Source: Thermoleophilaceae bacterium (GTDB taxonomy: Bacteria; Actinomycetota; Thermoleophilia; Solirubrobacterales; Thermoleophilaceae). From it: a stretch of DNA of 64,000 bases. Below are positions 1 through 9,143 of the stretch, piece by piece. The position numbers and the translations under genes are program-made. Location of the stretch: positions 24,956 through 88,955 of the forward strand of contig JAUJNF010000006.1 in NCBI GenBank assembly GCA_030446485.1. Reading direction: 5' to 3'. The stretch's first letter is position 1, and each line of letters starts with the position of its first letter. The notes under the pieces are model-generated. The model saw nothing but the letters and a program-made list of their open reading frames with translations, ran no database searches and was not told the origin of the DNA.

Positions 1-2
1 CC

Positions 3-1112
3 AACGCCGGCCCCAACACCATGCCGGACTACAGCGCGCTCGCCGCGGAGGGCGTCAGGTCGCTTCCGGGCGGAGGCAAGGTCTTCGTGGGCGACCGCGA
101 CGAATCGTTCTTCATCGATCTCGGCGCCACCTTCGACTCGGTCAACCTGCGGGTTCCGCCGGGCAACGCGGGCGGCGGCAGGGACGACTTCGCCGGTTTC
201 GGCACGAGCTCGATCGTGATGCAGGTGCCGGAGGCCGAGGTCACCAAGAACGGGCGATCGGTCGCCGGCGAGGGCGCCGCCAACGCGGTGGTGGGCGTCT
301 GGGCTTCCACGGAGCGGCGGGCGCTGCAGGTGACCGACGCCGACTACAACGTCGCGGCCGCCCCCAGGATCGTCCCCCGGGAGCGGACCGCTTCGGAGGG
401 AGGCCCGCCGCGCCGGCCGGCCACGCGTGGCGGCGGCCAGACGCGTGACCGGAACCAGACCCGCGAGCAGACCACGATGATCTCGCGCAGCGGCTCGGCG
501 CGGCGTACCGCGGGCGATTGGGTGCAGGTCTCGCGCCTCGGCGGACCGCTCATCAATGAGCTGTTCTCCCCGGCGGTTCGCAAGGACCTCTACAACCGCA
601 GAACCCCTGACGGAGATGGAGCCCTGCTGGGGCGCCAGACCCGCGAGCCGATCCTGGCAAGGATCATCAACCGGGAGTTCCCGGATCTGATCAACGCTCC
701 CGAGACCGGCCGCACCGATCTCACCGAGATTCTGCTGCAGGGGGTCGAGGGCCTCAACCGGCAGATCCCGGGTGCCGGAGCTCCCACCGTGGACACCCTG
801 AAGATCAACCTCGGCACGGCGCCCGCCACGGTCCCGAACCGCTTCGGCCTCCTGGGCGGCGACCGTGCCGGTTACCCGAACGGCCGTCGCCTGGAGGACG
901 ACATCGTCGACATCCAGGTCCGCCTGATCGCAGGCTTCCTGGTCGGCAACAAGCAGCCGCTGGGCGATGGCGTGGTGGCCAACGACAAGCCGTTCCTGAC
1001 GGAGTTCCCGTACCTGGCGGAGCCCGACTCGGGCTTCGACTCCCGGCTCAAGCGCCAGGAGCCGGCGCAGCCGCCGGACCTGCCCGATCCGGCTCCAACC
1101 GACGGGCTGTAG
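3..1112 (+). CDS. DUF4331 family protein (5' end outside window)
   Basis: The frame is open from the first bases of the window, so the true start lies upstream and the Met codon at 21 is internal. About 369 residues are visible. The stretch VFVGDRDESFFIDLGATFD, followed by a VNLR segment and an FGTSSIVMQVP strand, is characteristic of DUF4331, a family of mostly secreted actinobacterial and proteobacterial proteins of unknown function. The C-terminal part (GYPNGRRLEDDIVDIQVRL, then a DGV-NDK-FL-FPYLAEP ending) also matches the family. A TPR gene and a NicO permease follow on the same strand, so a shared transcript is likely. No function can be assigned. Confidence 0.85.
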   Translation, partial: NAGPNTMPDYSALAAEGVRSLPGGGKVFVGDRDESFFIDLGATFDSVNLRVPPGNAGGGRDDFAGFGTSSIVMQVPEAEVTKNGRSVAGEGAANAVVGVWASTERRALQVTDADYNVAAAPRIVPRERTASEGGPPRRPATRGGGQTRDRNQTREQTTMISRSGSARRTAGDWVQVSRLGGPLINELFSPAVRKDLYNRRTPDGDGALLGRQTREPILARIINREFPDLINAPETGRTDLTEILLQGVEGLNRQIPGAGAPTVDTLKINLGTAPATVPNRFGLLGGDRAGYPNGRRLEDDIVDIQVRLIAGFLVGNKQPLGDGVVANDKPFLTEFPYLAEPDSGFDSRLKRQEPAQPPDLPDPAPTDGL

Positions 1113-1201
1113 TACGCGACCGCGACTGCGGGAGGGGCCTCGCCGGCACCCTCCCGCTTGCGGTTTCGGCGCCTTCGCGGCGCATTGAGGTTGCACCCAC
1201 G

Positions 1202-2512
1202 ATGAACCGCCTTCGAGCCCATCTCCTCAAGCTGGCCGTGCCGGCCCTGGTGTTCGTGGTGGCCCTGGTCGTGCTGGGCGTCGTGAACAGGTCCTCGACG
1301 CCCGCGGCCCCTCCGACCGGGGAGTCGGGCGTCATCTCACGGGGGCAGTCGACGCCCGAGCAGATCGAGGCCCTTCAGGACGCCGTCCGCGAGGCTCCCG
1401 GCGACGCGGGTTCCTACGCGCTCCTGGGCGACGCCTTCCTCCAGCGCGCACGCGAGACCGCCGACCCGAGCTGGTACGCCAAGGCCGACGACGCCTTTGG
1501 CGAGGCCCTGCGACGTGACCCCCGGGAGCTGACCGCCGTCAACGGACGGGCGACGCTCGCGCTGGCCCGTCACGACTTCCGGGCCGCCCTGGAGCACGCG
1601 CGACGCGCGCGGCGCCTCGAGCCAGGCCTCGTGCGGCCGTACGCCGCGCTCGTGGACGCGCTGGTGGAGCTCGGCCGCTACGACGAGGCCGGTCGTGAGC
1701 TGCAGCGCATGATCGACCTGAAGCCGACGCTGGCCTCCTACGCGCGGGTGTCCTACTTCCGGGAGCTGCACGGCGACCTCGCGGGGGCCATCGAGGCGAT
1801 GGAGCTGGCGGTCTCGGCCGGATCCGGCACGCCCGAGAACAGCGCCTACGTGCAAACCCTGCTCGGCAACCTCGAGCTGAACCGCGGGCGCACCGGACCT
1901 GCGCGGCTGGCCTACCGGACGGCGCTCGAGCGGCTGCCGGGCTACGTGCCCGCCGACGCGGGCCTCGCGCGCGTGGATGCCGCCCGCGGGCAGCTTGACG
2001 CCGCGATCCGTCGCTACCGCCCGCTTGTGGAGCGGCTCCCGCTTCCCGAGTACGCGATTGCCCTGGGCGAGGCCGAGCTCGCCGCGGGGCGCATCGGCGA
2101 CGGCCATCGCGACCTCGAGCTCGTCCGCGCCGAGGAGCGCCTCCTCAGCGCGAGCGGCGTGAACACCGACGTGGAGATCGCGCTGTTCGAGGCCGACCAC
2201 GGGAGTGCTGCCAGGGGCGTGCGGGTCGCGCGCAGGGCATGGCGCGCCGCTCCCAGCGTGCGCTCGGCGGACGCGCTCGGCTGGGCGCTAACCGCCGCGG
2301 GTCACGCCGAGGAAGGCCTCGCGTGGGGTAGGCGCGCCCTGAAGCTCGGCTGGCGCGATCCAGTGGTCCTCTACCACGCCGGCGTGAGCGCGACCGAGGC
2401 CGGCCGCCGGGAGGTTGCGCGCCGCTACCTGAAGCAGTCACTGGCGCTCAACCCGGAGTTCTCGCCCTATCACGCGCCGCGGGCCCGGCGAGCGCTGGAG
2501 CGAGTGTCGTGA
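1202..2512 (+). CDS. Membrane-anchored tetratricopeptide repeat protein
   Basis: This 436-residue protein begins with a basic patch and one hydrophobic helix (LAVPALVFVVALVVLGVV), which acts as an anchor or uncleaved signal. The rest is a helical solenoid of TPR-like repeats, for example YALLGDAFLQRA, AVNGRATLALARHDFRAAL and PYAALVDALVELGRYDEAG. TPR proteins serve as protein-interaction scaffolds, and no catalytic motif is visible here. The gene follows the DUF4331 gene by 89 bases, and its stop overlaps the GTG of the next gene (GTGA). It is therefore probably translated together with the NicO permease and may assist assembly or metal handling at the membrane, which is inference. Confidence 0.8.
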   Translation: MNRLRAHLLKLAVPALVFVVALVVLGVVNRSSTPAAPPTGESGVISRGQSTPEQIEALQDAVREAPGDAGSYALLGDAFLQRARETADPSWYAKADDAFGEALRRDPRELTAVNGRATLALARHDFRAALEHARRARRLEPGLVRPYAALVDALVELGRYDEAGRELQRMIDLKPTLASYARVSYFRELHGDLAGAIEAMELAVSAGSGTPENSAYVQTLLGNLELNRGRTGPARLAYRTALERLPGYVPADAGLARVDAARGQLDAAIRRYRPLVERLPLPEYAIALGEAELAAGRIGDGHRDLELVRAEERLLSASGVNTDVEIALFEADHGSAARGVRVARRAWRAAPSVRSADALGWALTAAGHAEEGLAWGRRALKLGWRDPVVLYHAGVSATEAGRREVARRYLKQSLALNPEFSPYHAPRARRALERVS

Positions 2513-4011
2513 GCCGCGCGGCATCTATTGCCACTGCCGCGCTGGCGATGGCCCTGGCGCTCCCGCCTTCCGCCGCGCTCGCTCACCCGCTCGGCAACTT
2601 CACGGTCAACCACCTGAGCCGCGTGAAGGTCTCGAGCGAGCGGGTCGAGGTGCGCTACATCCTCGACCAGGCGGAGATCCCGACCTTCCAGGAGCGCGAG
2701 CTCTCGCCGCAGGAGATCACCGAGCGTAAGGTCGCGGAGGTCCGCCGCGGCCTGCTTCTGACCGTCGATGGCCGGGCCGCGCCGCTGCGCGTAGCACCCG
2801 ATCCGCGCCTCACCTACGTCCCCGGGCAGGGCGGGCTGCGCACCACGCGGCTGGAGATTCTTCTTGCCGCCGAGGTCGGTGATCCGCGCACCGTGGAGCT
2901 GCGCGACGACACCTTCTCCGACCGCCAGGGCCTCACCGCAATCGTGTCCGTGCCGGGGGAGGGCACCGCGGTTCGGGCCACCGCTCCCTCCGGCGATCCG
3001 ACTGACGGGCTGCGCCGCTATCCGGAGGACATCCTCAAGAGCCCGCTCGACCAGAGGTCGGCGAGCTTTGCGGTCGAGCGAGGTGACGGCACGCTCGACG
3101 CGCCGCGGAGCGAGGGAGGTCAGACCGCTACCACGCGCACCACCGGCGGCGACGGCTTCGCCGGGGTGTTCGAGAACGCGTCCACCGGGGAGCGGGGGCT
3201 CCTTTTCCTGCTGGTGGCGGCCTTCGCCTGGGGCGCCTTCCATGCGCTGTCGCCCGGCCACGGCAAGGCGATGGTGGCGGCCTACCTCGTGGGCGCGCGC
3301 GGCACCGCGCGGCACGCCGTCGCCCTCGGGGCGACGGTGACGGTGACTCATACGATCGGGGTCTTCGCGCTGGGGATCGTGACCCTCGCGCTCTCGCAGT
3401 ACGTGCTGCCGGAGGATCTCTACCCGTGGCTCAACCTGGCCTCCGGCCTGCTGGTGGTCGCGATCGGGGCCGGGGTCCTCCGTTCCCGTGTCCGCTGGGC
3501 CCGGGTGCGGCGCGCCGAGGGGGCGGTGGCGGACGCCGAGGAGCCGGGCCACTGGGTCGCTCCCACGGACGGGCACGGGCATGACCACGCGCACGCTCAC
3601 GACGTCCACTCGCACGGCCACCGCGACCACTCGCACGGCCCCGGTGCTCACGGCCACTCGCACGGCGGCGGCCACCATCACCATCACATGCCCGACCGCA
3701 TCACGTGGAAGGGACTCATTGCTATGGGCGCCTCGGCCGGCCTCATCCCGTGCCCCTCGGCGCTCGTGGTCCTGCTGGCGGCGATCTCCCAGCACGAGGT
3801 GGCGCTCGGGCTCGTGCTCATCGTGGCCTTCAGCGTCGGGCTTGCGGGCACGCTCACCGCCCTCGGCCTCGCGGTCGTCTTCGGTGGGCGGGCCACATCG
3901 CGCCTCAACTTCTCCAACCGGTTCGCGTCCGCGCTCCCGGCGGCGTCCGCCGTTGTGATCCTCGGCGCGGGCTTCCTGCTCACCGCCCGCGCATTGCCGG
4001 AGATCCTGTGA
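2509..4011 (+). CDS. NicO-family nickel/cobalt transporter with periplasmic domain
   Basis: This 500-residue protein has a signal peptide (about residues 1-26), an extracytoplasmic domain starting HPLGNFTVNHLSRV, and then a NicO/RcnA-type membrane domain from about residue 220. The motif HALSPGHGKAMVAAYLVG lies in the first membrane helices. A long His/Asp-rich loop (about residues 350-393, more than 20 histidines) should bind metal, and GLIPCPSALVVLL is a conserved transmembrane segment after it. The family moves Ni2+ or Co2+; direction cannot be decided from sequence. The GTG start overlaps the TPR stop by 4 bases. A Fur-type regulator and a second nickel permease follow, so this is a nickel-homeostasis cluster. 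Confidence 0.88.
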   Translation: MSRAASIATAALAMALALPPSAALAHPLGNFTVNHLSRVKVSSERVEVRYILDQAEIPTFQERELSPQEITERKVAEVRRGLLLTVDGRAAPLRVAPDPRLTYVPGQGGLRTTRLEILLAAEVGDPRTVELRDDTFSDRQGLTAIVSVPGEGTAVRATAPSGDPTDGLRRYPEDILKSPLDQRSASFAVERGDGTLDAPRSEGGQTATTRTTGGDGFAGVFENASTGERGLLFLLVAAFAWGAFHALSPGHGKAMVAAYLVGARGTARHAVALGATVTVTHTIGVFALGIVTLALSQYVLPEDLYPWLNLASGLLVVAIGAGVLRSRVRWARVRRAEGAVADAEEPGHWVAPTDGHGHDHAHAHDVHSHGHRDHSHGPGAHGHSHGGGHHHHHMPDRITWKGLIAMGASAGLIPCPSALVVLLAAISQHEVALGLVLIVAFSVGLAGTLTALGLAVVFGGRATSRLNFSNRFASALPAASAVVILGAGFLLTARALPEIL

Positions 4012-4109
4012 CCAGGCGAGCACCGCCGGTCCCGACTCCGTGGGTGATCCGGATGCCGCCCCCGGCGGAATTAAGGGTGAACGAGCGCTAGCGCGTTCCG
4101 CTGACACCG

Positions 4110-4595
4110 ATGACGATCTCACGCACCGGACCCGCTCGCCGCGCCGCCGACCTCGAAGGGGCGCTCACGGTGATGCGCGAGGCTGGATTTCGGGCCACGG
4201 CGGCGCGGCGCCTCGTGTTGGAGGCACTGTTCGCGGCGGATGGGCCCGTGTCAGCCGACGATCTGGCCAGCGGCCTCGGGGGTCTCACGAGCCGTTCCGA
4301 CCTCGCTTCGGTGTACCGCAACCTCGAGACGCTCGAGGAGATCGGGCTCGTCCATCACCTGCACGTCGGCCACGGCCCCGGTCTGTACGCGCTGGCTCGC
4401 GAGGGAGGGCGCGAGTACCTGACCTGCCATCGCTGCGGGGCGCTTCGAGCTCTCGACTCGTCGGCCTTCGACGGGGTGCGCGCCGCGGTACGCAGCGCGT
4501 CGGGCTACGAGGCGCGGTTCGCGCACTTCCCGATCGTGGGCCTGTGCCCGGACTGCGCGGGGTCGGCAAACGGCAACGGCGTTCCGCGGTCGTGA
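4110..4595 (+). CDS. Fur-family metal-dependent transcriptional regulator
   Basis: This 161-residue protein has a winged helix (FRATAARRLVLEALFAAD, then DLASVYRNLETLEEIGLV) followed by a dimerisation/metal domain with two CxxC pairs (CHRC near residue 108 and CPDC near 147) that form the structural zinc site of Fur proteins. Histidines in HHLHVGHG and ARFAHF could form the sensory site. It sits between two NicO-type nickel permease genes. A nickel-sensing (Nur-like) or zinc-sensing (Zur-like) role is therefore more likely than iron sensing, but the ligand set alone does not prove it. The next gene begins 10 bases after its stop, consistent with one operon. Confidence 0.88.
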   Translation: MTISRTGPARRAADLEGALTVMREAGFRATAARRLVLEALFAADGPVSADDLASGLGGLTSRSDLASVYRNLETLEEIGLVHHLHVGHGPGLYALAREGGREYLTCHRCGALRALDSSAFDGVRAAVRSASGYEARFAHFPIVGLCPDCAGSANGNGVPRS

Positions 4596-4605
4596 GGGAA
4601 GCCTG

Positions 4606-5367
4606 ATGTTCGGCCTGGACGAGGAGATCGCCGGCCTCGGTGGCGGGGACGCGGCGACGCTGATCCTGGTGGTGGCGGTCCTGCTCGGCCTGCGTCACGC
4701 GACCGATCCCGACCACCTCACCGCTGTCTCGGCCCTCATCGCCGGTGACCGTGACCGGCACACGCGCAAGGCCGGGATCCTCGGCCTGTCGTGGGGGTTC
4801 GGGCACGCCACGACGCTGATCATGCTCGGGCTGCCGATCGTGCTCTTCGACGAGTTCCTTCCCGACGAGGTCCTCCAGGGGGCGGAGGTGGCGGTCGGAG
4901 TGATGATCATCGTTCTCGCCGTGCGGCTCCTCATCCGCTGGCGCGGCGGTTACTTCCACTCCCACGAGCACACGCACGATGGCACGGCGCACCGGCATCT
5001 TCATTCGCACGCGGCCGTGAGGACCACCGATCCACACGCGCATCGCCATTCGCAGGTGCTCGGGCGATCGCCGCAACAGGCCTACGGGATCGGACTCATA
5101 CACGGCGTCGGTGGGTCGGCCGGAGTGGGCATCCTCCTGCTCGCGGCCATCGACGATCAACTGGCCGGCGTGGGCGCGCTGGTGCTCTTCGCGTTGTTCA
5201 CGGCCCTGTCCATGGCGGTCGCCTCAACGGCCTTCGGCTACGCGATCACCCGTGGACCGGTTGCCCGGCGGTTCGCGCGGCTGGCGCCCGCGCTCGCGTT
5301 TGTCAGTGTGCTCTTCGGTGCTTGGTACGTCCTCGGCGCCCTCGAGGTCATGCCGTACTACTTCTGA
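4606..5367 (+). CDS. NicO/HoxN-type nickel permease
   Basis: This is a 253-residue polytopic membrane protein. The signature RHATDPDHLTAV (about residues 26-37) matches the H-x4-D-H nickel-recognition motif of the NiCoT/UreH-like permeases. A second signature, LSWGFGHATTLIMLG, follows in the next helix. A His-rich cytoplasmic loop occupies about residues 118-150. A C-terminal segment GIGLIHGVGGSAGVGILLL fits the second half of the fold. It is directly downstream of the Fur-family regulator. Together with the larger NicO protein it would supply Ni2+ to the [NiFe] hydrogenase encoded about 50 kb away in this window; that link is inference. Confidence 0.88.
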   Translation: MFGLDEEIAGLGGGDAATLILVVAVLLGLRHATDPDHLTAVSALIAGDRDRHTRKAGILGLSWGFGHATTLIMLGLPIVLFDEFLPDEVLQGAEVAVGVMIIVLAVRLLIRWRGGYFHSHEHTHDGTAHRHLHSHAAVRTTDPHAHRHSQVLGRSPQQAYGIGLIHGVGGSAGVGILLLAAIDDQLAGVGALVLFALFTALSMAVASTAFGYAITRGPVARRFARLAPALAFVSVLFGAWYVLGALEVMPYYF

Positions 5368-5379
5368 GCCGGGCTTCGC

Positions 5380-6264
5380 TCAGGCGGGCTTGGCGTCCCC
5401 GTACGGCTCGTCGCGCTCGCGCACGGCCTCCCTGAACCCCACCTCGGCGGCCCGCTGCTGGAACGCGTAGCCCTCGGGCGTGTGCCGGGCGATGCCGTCG
5501 AACACCGTGCCCATCACCTGGGTGGCGTGGAGGCCGGCAGCCCGCACCGTCGAGTTCACGAGCAGCTTCATCAGCACGAGCTGGTTCACGGGCATCAGCG
5601 CGATCCGCTCGACCAGCGCCTCGAAGCGCTCGTCGAGCCCGTCAGCGGGAGGTGCCTCGACCGCGAGGCCCCAGTCGAGCGCCTCCCGCCCGGTGATCAG
5701 GTCGCCGGTGAACAGCATCCGCTTGGCCCGCTGCGGCCCGACGCGATGGGCCCACAGCGCGGTGGTGGGGACGCCCCACACGCGCGCCGGCGGGTAGCCG
5801 ATCCGCGCCGTGTCCTCGATCACCAGCAGATCCGAGCACAGCGCCATGTCGGTGCCGCCGGCCACGCAGAAGCCGTGCACGCGGCACACCACGGGCTTGT
5901 CCGCGTCGAAGAGGCTCATGAAGCCGCGGACGTTGCGGCTCATCATCGCGTAGTCGACGGTGGGGTCCCACGTCGCGCCGGGGTCGTGGTTGCGCGCCTG
6001 CACGATCGGATCGAGGGGCGATCCTTGCGGCGCAGCGTCGGCGGCGAGCCCCTCCATCGTGCCCTCGGCGCTGTCCACCAGGTCGTATCCGCCGCAGAAG
6101 CCCTTGCCGTTGCCGGCGAGCGCGATCACGTGCACCGCCGGGTCCAGATCGGCGCGCTCGACGCAGGCCGCCAGCTCGCGAGGCATGGCCAGCGTGATGC
6201 CGTTCCCGCGCTCGGGGCGGTCGAGGGTGATACGCGCCACGCGGCCCGTTACCTCGTAGGTCAT
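5380..6264 (-). CDS. Crotonase (enoyl-CoA hydratase/isomerase) family protein
   Basis: This 294-residue protein begins MTYEVTGRVARITLDRPERG and shows the crotonase oxyanion-hole segments GNGKGFCGGYDL and VHGFCVAGGTDMALCSDL. The start at 6264 is chosen because GGAG stands 9 bases upstream; an ATG at 6282 would add six residues. The two glutamates that define true enoyl-CoA hydratases are not found: the GGGCELA position reads GGTDMAL and the QPE position reads YPPARVWG. Membership of the superfamily is clear, but hydratase activity is doubtful. The PmbA-like gene lies immediately upstream on the same strand, so the three leftward genes probably form one transcript. Confidence 0.85.
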   Translation of the reverse strand: MTYEVTGRVARITLDRPERGNGITLAMPRELAACVERADLDPAVHVIALAGNGKGFCGGYDLVDSAEGTMEGLAADAAPQGSPLDPIVQARNHDPGATWDPTVDYAMMSRNVRGFMSLFDADKPVVCRVHGFCVAGGTDMALCSDLLVIEDTARIGYPPARVWGVPTTALWAHRVGPQRAKRMLFTGDLITGREALDWGLAVEAPPADGLDERFEALVERIALMPVNQLVLMKLLVNSTVRAAGLHATQVMGTVFDGIARHTPEGYAFQQRAAEVGFREAVRERDEPYGDAKPA

Positions 6265-6287
6265 GGTCGTGAGCTCCGGCATCGGCG

Positions 6288-7649
6288 TCAGGCCGTGAAG
6301 CGCATCGATCCCGTGCGCAGCGGCGGACACACCACTCCGGTGGCGAAGCGCCGGCCGTAGAACTCGCCCTCGCTCGACAGCACCGAACGGGCGCCGAGTT
6401 CCTGCACGCGGCCGAGGATGCCGAGCACCGTGTCGGTGAAGCGAAGATCGTGCAGGGGACGGGTCACCCGGCCGTCCTCGATGAGGAACGTGCCGTCGCG
6501 GGTGACGCCGGTGAGGAGCGTCTCCTTCGGGCGCACCGCGTTCGTGTACCAGAGGCGCGTCACGTACACGCCACGCTCGATCGGCCGGCACAGCTCCGCC
6601 TCGTCGGCCGCGCCTCCGCCCATCATCACCAGGTTGGTGGGGGAAGGCCCGTCTCCGGCGCCGGCGGGGGTGAGCGCGTGGCCGGTCGATTGTGCCCCCA
6701 CCAGGGCGGCGCTGCGCGTGTCGTGCACCACGCGGGTTGCCACGCCGTCCTGGATCAGCGGCAGCGGCGCCTTGGGCACACCCTCGGCGTCGAACGCCCG
6801 CGGCAGCGTGCCGGGGTAGCGCGGGGAGTCCGAGAGGTTGATCGCGGGAGACACGACGCGGGTGCCGAGGCGCCCGCACAGCGCACCGCGCTCGTCCGCG
6901 TGGGCCAGGCCGTTGAAGGCCAGCGTGCCGAGCCAGGTGAGGAGGTCCGCTACCGCGTGGGCTTCGAGCACCACCGGGTACTCGCCCGGCTCCAGCCGGT
7001 CCGGCGTGCCGCAGGCGGCCTTGCGCGTCGCGCGCTCGGCGGTAACGTGCGGGTCGAGTGCTCCCAGCGAGCAGGCCGTCTGGCTGGCGTAGCCGCTGCG
7101 GCCGTCGCCGGCGATCCCGACGACCTTGAGGAAGGCGTCGGTCACACGGTCGTTCGCGGCCACGCCGGTGCTCGAAGCCACCGCCGTCTCCACCTCGCCC
7201 GCCGTCCACGCCCCGTGCGCCTCCACCCCGTGGCCGGCCGCCGCCTCGAAGGCGGTGGTCAGAGCGGCGCCGCCCGCATCGGGATCGAGGCGAGCGGTCT
7301 CTGGGTCGTGGGCCGCGTGTGCGCGCGCCCGCGCGGGTGCCGGCAGGCCGGGATAGGAGCCGCTCGTTCCGGCGGCGGCCGCGGCGGCCCGCACCACCGT
7401 GTCGGCAGCCCGGGCACAGGCTCGAAGGGCCTCCGCGTCGGTGCGGTTGGTGGCCGCGGTACCCACGTGCCCGTCCCGCACCGCGGTGAGCTCCACGGTG
7501 GTGTCATTCAGCGACGTGGCCTGCGTGGGGCGCGAGCGGGCGAAGCGCAGCAGCAGGGACCGCTCCTTGGTGACGGTGGCCTGAGCCCCGTCGCCGGACA
7601 CCATGGCCGCGAGTGCGCGCTCGGCCAGATCCAGGGCGGCCGGGGCCAT
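6288..7649 (-). CDS. pmbA: TldD/PmbA-family protein (PmbA-like subunit)
   Basis: This 453-residue member of the modulator-of-DNA-gyrase family lacks the HExxxH zinc motif, as expected for the PmbA/TldE partner. Recognisable segments are PYVVLEAHAV-like PVVLEAHAVADLL, a serine/glycine-rich DGVATRVVHDTRSAAL stretch and the conserved C-terminal DGTFLIEDGRVTRPL. TldD and TldE form a heterodimeric protease that trims unfolded peptides, CcdA and some RiPP precursors. It starts one base after the TldD stop, so the two are surely co-expressed. No RiPP precursor gene is apparent nearby. Confidence 0.88.
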   Translation of the reverse strand: MAPAALDLAERALAAMVSGDGAQATVTKERSLLLRFARSRPTQATSLNDTTVELTAVRDGHVGTAATNRTDAEALRACARAADTVVRAAAAAAGTSGSYPGLPAPARARAHAAHDPETARLDPDAGGAALTTAFEAAAGHGVEAHGAWTAGEVETAVASSTGVAANDRVTDAFLKVVGIAGDGRSGYASQTACSLGALDPHVTAERATRKAACGTPDRLEPGEYPVVLEAHAVADLLTWLGTLAFNGLAHADERGALCGRLGTRVVSPAINLSDSPRYPGTLPRAFDAEGVPKAPLPLIQDGVATRVVHDTRSAALVGAQSTGHALTPAGAGDGPSPTNLVMMGGGAADEAELCRPIERGVYVTRLWYTNAVRPKETLLTGVTRDGTFLIEDGRVTRPLHDLRFTDTVLGILGRVQELGARSVLSSEGEFYGRRFATGVVCPPLRTGSMRFTA

Positions 7650-9086
7650 CTACGCCACTCCGATCTCGACGCCGCGGAACCGCGCGGGGGCGGTGCCGTG
7701 CGAGACGTGGGCCACCTGGCCGGGCTCGCCCTTGCCGCAGTTCACCACCCCCCATAGCTGCCACTCGGGACTCGAGCACACGGCGTCGAGCCCGGCCCAG
7801 AACGCGGGCGTCGTGCCGGCGTAGCTCGGGTTCTTCAGCAGCCGTCGCCGCTCGCCGTCCACGATCTCCCACGCGGCTTCGGTGGCGAACTGGAAGTGGA
7901 GCCGCCGGGAGTCGATCGACCACGATCGGTTGGTGGCCATGAGCACGCCGCGGTCGGTGGCCGCGATCAGGTCCTCGAGTGAGCCGGCGTCCCCGGGCTC
8001 GAGGTTCACGTTGGTCATCCGCACGAGCGGCTGGCGGGCGAAGCCCTCGGCGCGCATGCAGCCGCCGGAGCGCTCGAGGCCGGCCTCGGCGGCCGACTCG
8101 CGGGAGGACAGGAAGCCCTGCAGCTCGCCGTCGCGCACGATCGGCGTGCGCTGGCCGGCCACGCCCTCGTCGTCCCAGCCGAACGTACCCAGACCACCCG
8201 GGGCGGTGGCGTCGGCCGTCACGTTCATGAGCGGCGAGCCGTAGCGCAGGCGGTCGAGGTCCGTGGCGGAAACGAAGCTCGTGCCCGCGTAGGAGGCCTC
8301 GGTGCCGAGTATGCGATCTAGCTCGACCGCATGGCCGACCGACTCGTGCAGCTGAAGGGCGAGCTGCTCGCCGTCGAGGATGAGCGTGGTGCGCTCCGCC
8401 GGGCACGGCGGAGCGCTGAGGAGCGCGACCGCCTCGTCCGCCACCCACGCGGCGGCGGAGGGCAGGTGCAGCGCCGTGAAGTGCTCGTGACCGGCCTGGG
8501 CGATGTCCCCCCGGAAGGACCCGGGGTGAGAGCGCACCTGGGCGTCGCCGTCGCTCACGGCCAGCGCCACGATCCCGCCGCCGCACTCCGTCGACCGTTG
8601 AGTGCACAGCGCGCCCTCGGTGGAGGCGAAGGTCTTCTCCACGCGGTGGGCCAGGTAGTGGGCGCGGGCCACCTTCACCCGCGGATCGCCGCGCATGCCG
8701 GCGTCGGCGCTCACGAGGGTCGCGAGCTTGTCCTCGAGCGGGACGTCGAAGGGATCGATCCGAGCCGGCGAGCGCCAGTCGCCTCTGGCGGGCGCCACGG
8801 GCGCGAGCGGCGTGGCGCGCGTCCGCGGCTGGGCCAGGGCAACGGCCAGGGCGCGGGCGAGCGCCTCGTCGGCCGCGGCGCGGTCGGTCCCGCGGGTGGC
8901 GGCGAAGCCCCAGGCCCCGCCCACGCGCACCCGGACCCCGAGGCCCTCCTCCTCGGTGTGGTCGAGCTCGTCGATGGCGCCGTTGCGGGTGGATATCCGC
9001 TCGACGTCGGAGTGCACGAGGCGGGCGTCGGCGTAGTCGGCGCGTCCGGCGGCCGAGTCCATGAGGTCGAGCAGCAGCGCGGACAC
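7650..9086 (-). CDS. tldD: TldD-family zinc metalloprotease
   Basis: This 478-residue protein carries the zinc-binding signature HESVGHAVELDRILG (HExxxH type) near residue 248 and a downstream Cys/Gly-rich GVVNCGKGEPGQ segment, both typical of TldD. Other family blocks are YAGTSFVSATDL and GWDDEGVAGQRTPIVRDGEL. It is the catalytic partner of the adjacent PmbA-like protein. The frame opens with a GTG at 9086, and an ATG 24 bases inside is an alternative start. A 57-base gap separates it from a divergent SDR gene. Confidence 0.9.
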   Translation of the reverse strand: MSALLLDLMDSAAGRADYADARLVHSDVERISTRNGAIDELDHTEEEGLGVRVRVGGAWGFAATRGTDRAAADEALARALAVALAQPRTRATPLAPVAPARGDWRSPARIDPFDVPLEDKLATLVSADAGMRGDPRVKVARAHYLAHRVEKTFASTEGALCTQRSTECGGGIVALAVSDGDAQVRSHPGSFRGDIAQAGHEHFTALHLPSAAAWVADEAVALLSAPPCPAERTTLILDGEQLALQLHESVGHAVELDRILGTEASYAGTSFVSATDLDRLRYGSPLMNVTADATAPGGLGTFGWDDEGVAGQRTPIVRDGELQGFLSSRESAAEAGLERSGGCMRAEGFARQPLVRMTNVNLEPGDAGSLEDLIAATDRGVLMATNRSWSIDSRRLHFQFATEAAWEIVDGERRRLLKNPSYAGTTPAFWAGLDAVCSSPEWQLWGVVNCGKGEPGQVAHVSHGTAPARFRGVEIGVA

Positions 9087-9143
9087 GAACGCGGCAGGCT
9101 ACCGGCGCGGGCTCCCGCCCATCGCTCGGCTACGGTCACCGAG

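Noticed and set aside
2470-4122. Long leftward open frame opposite the NicO gene
   Set aside because: It is an antisense shadow created by high GC and third-position bias; the NicO protein on the other strand is clearly conserved.
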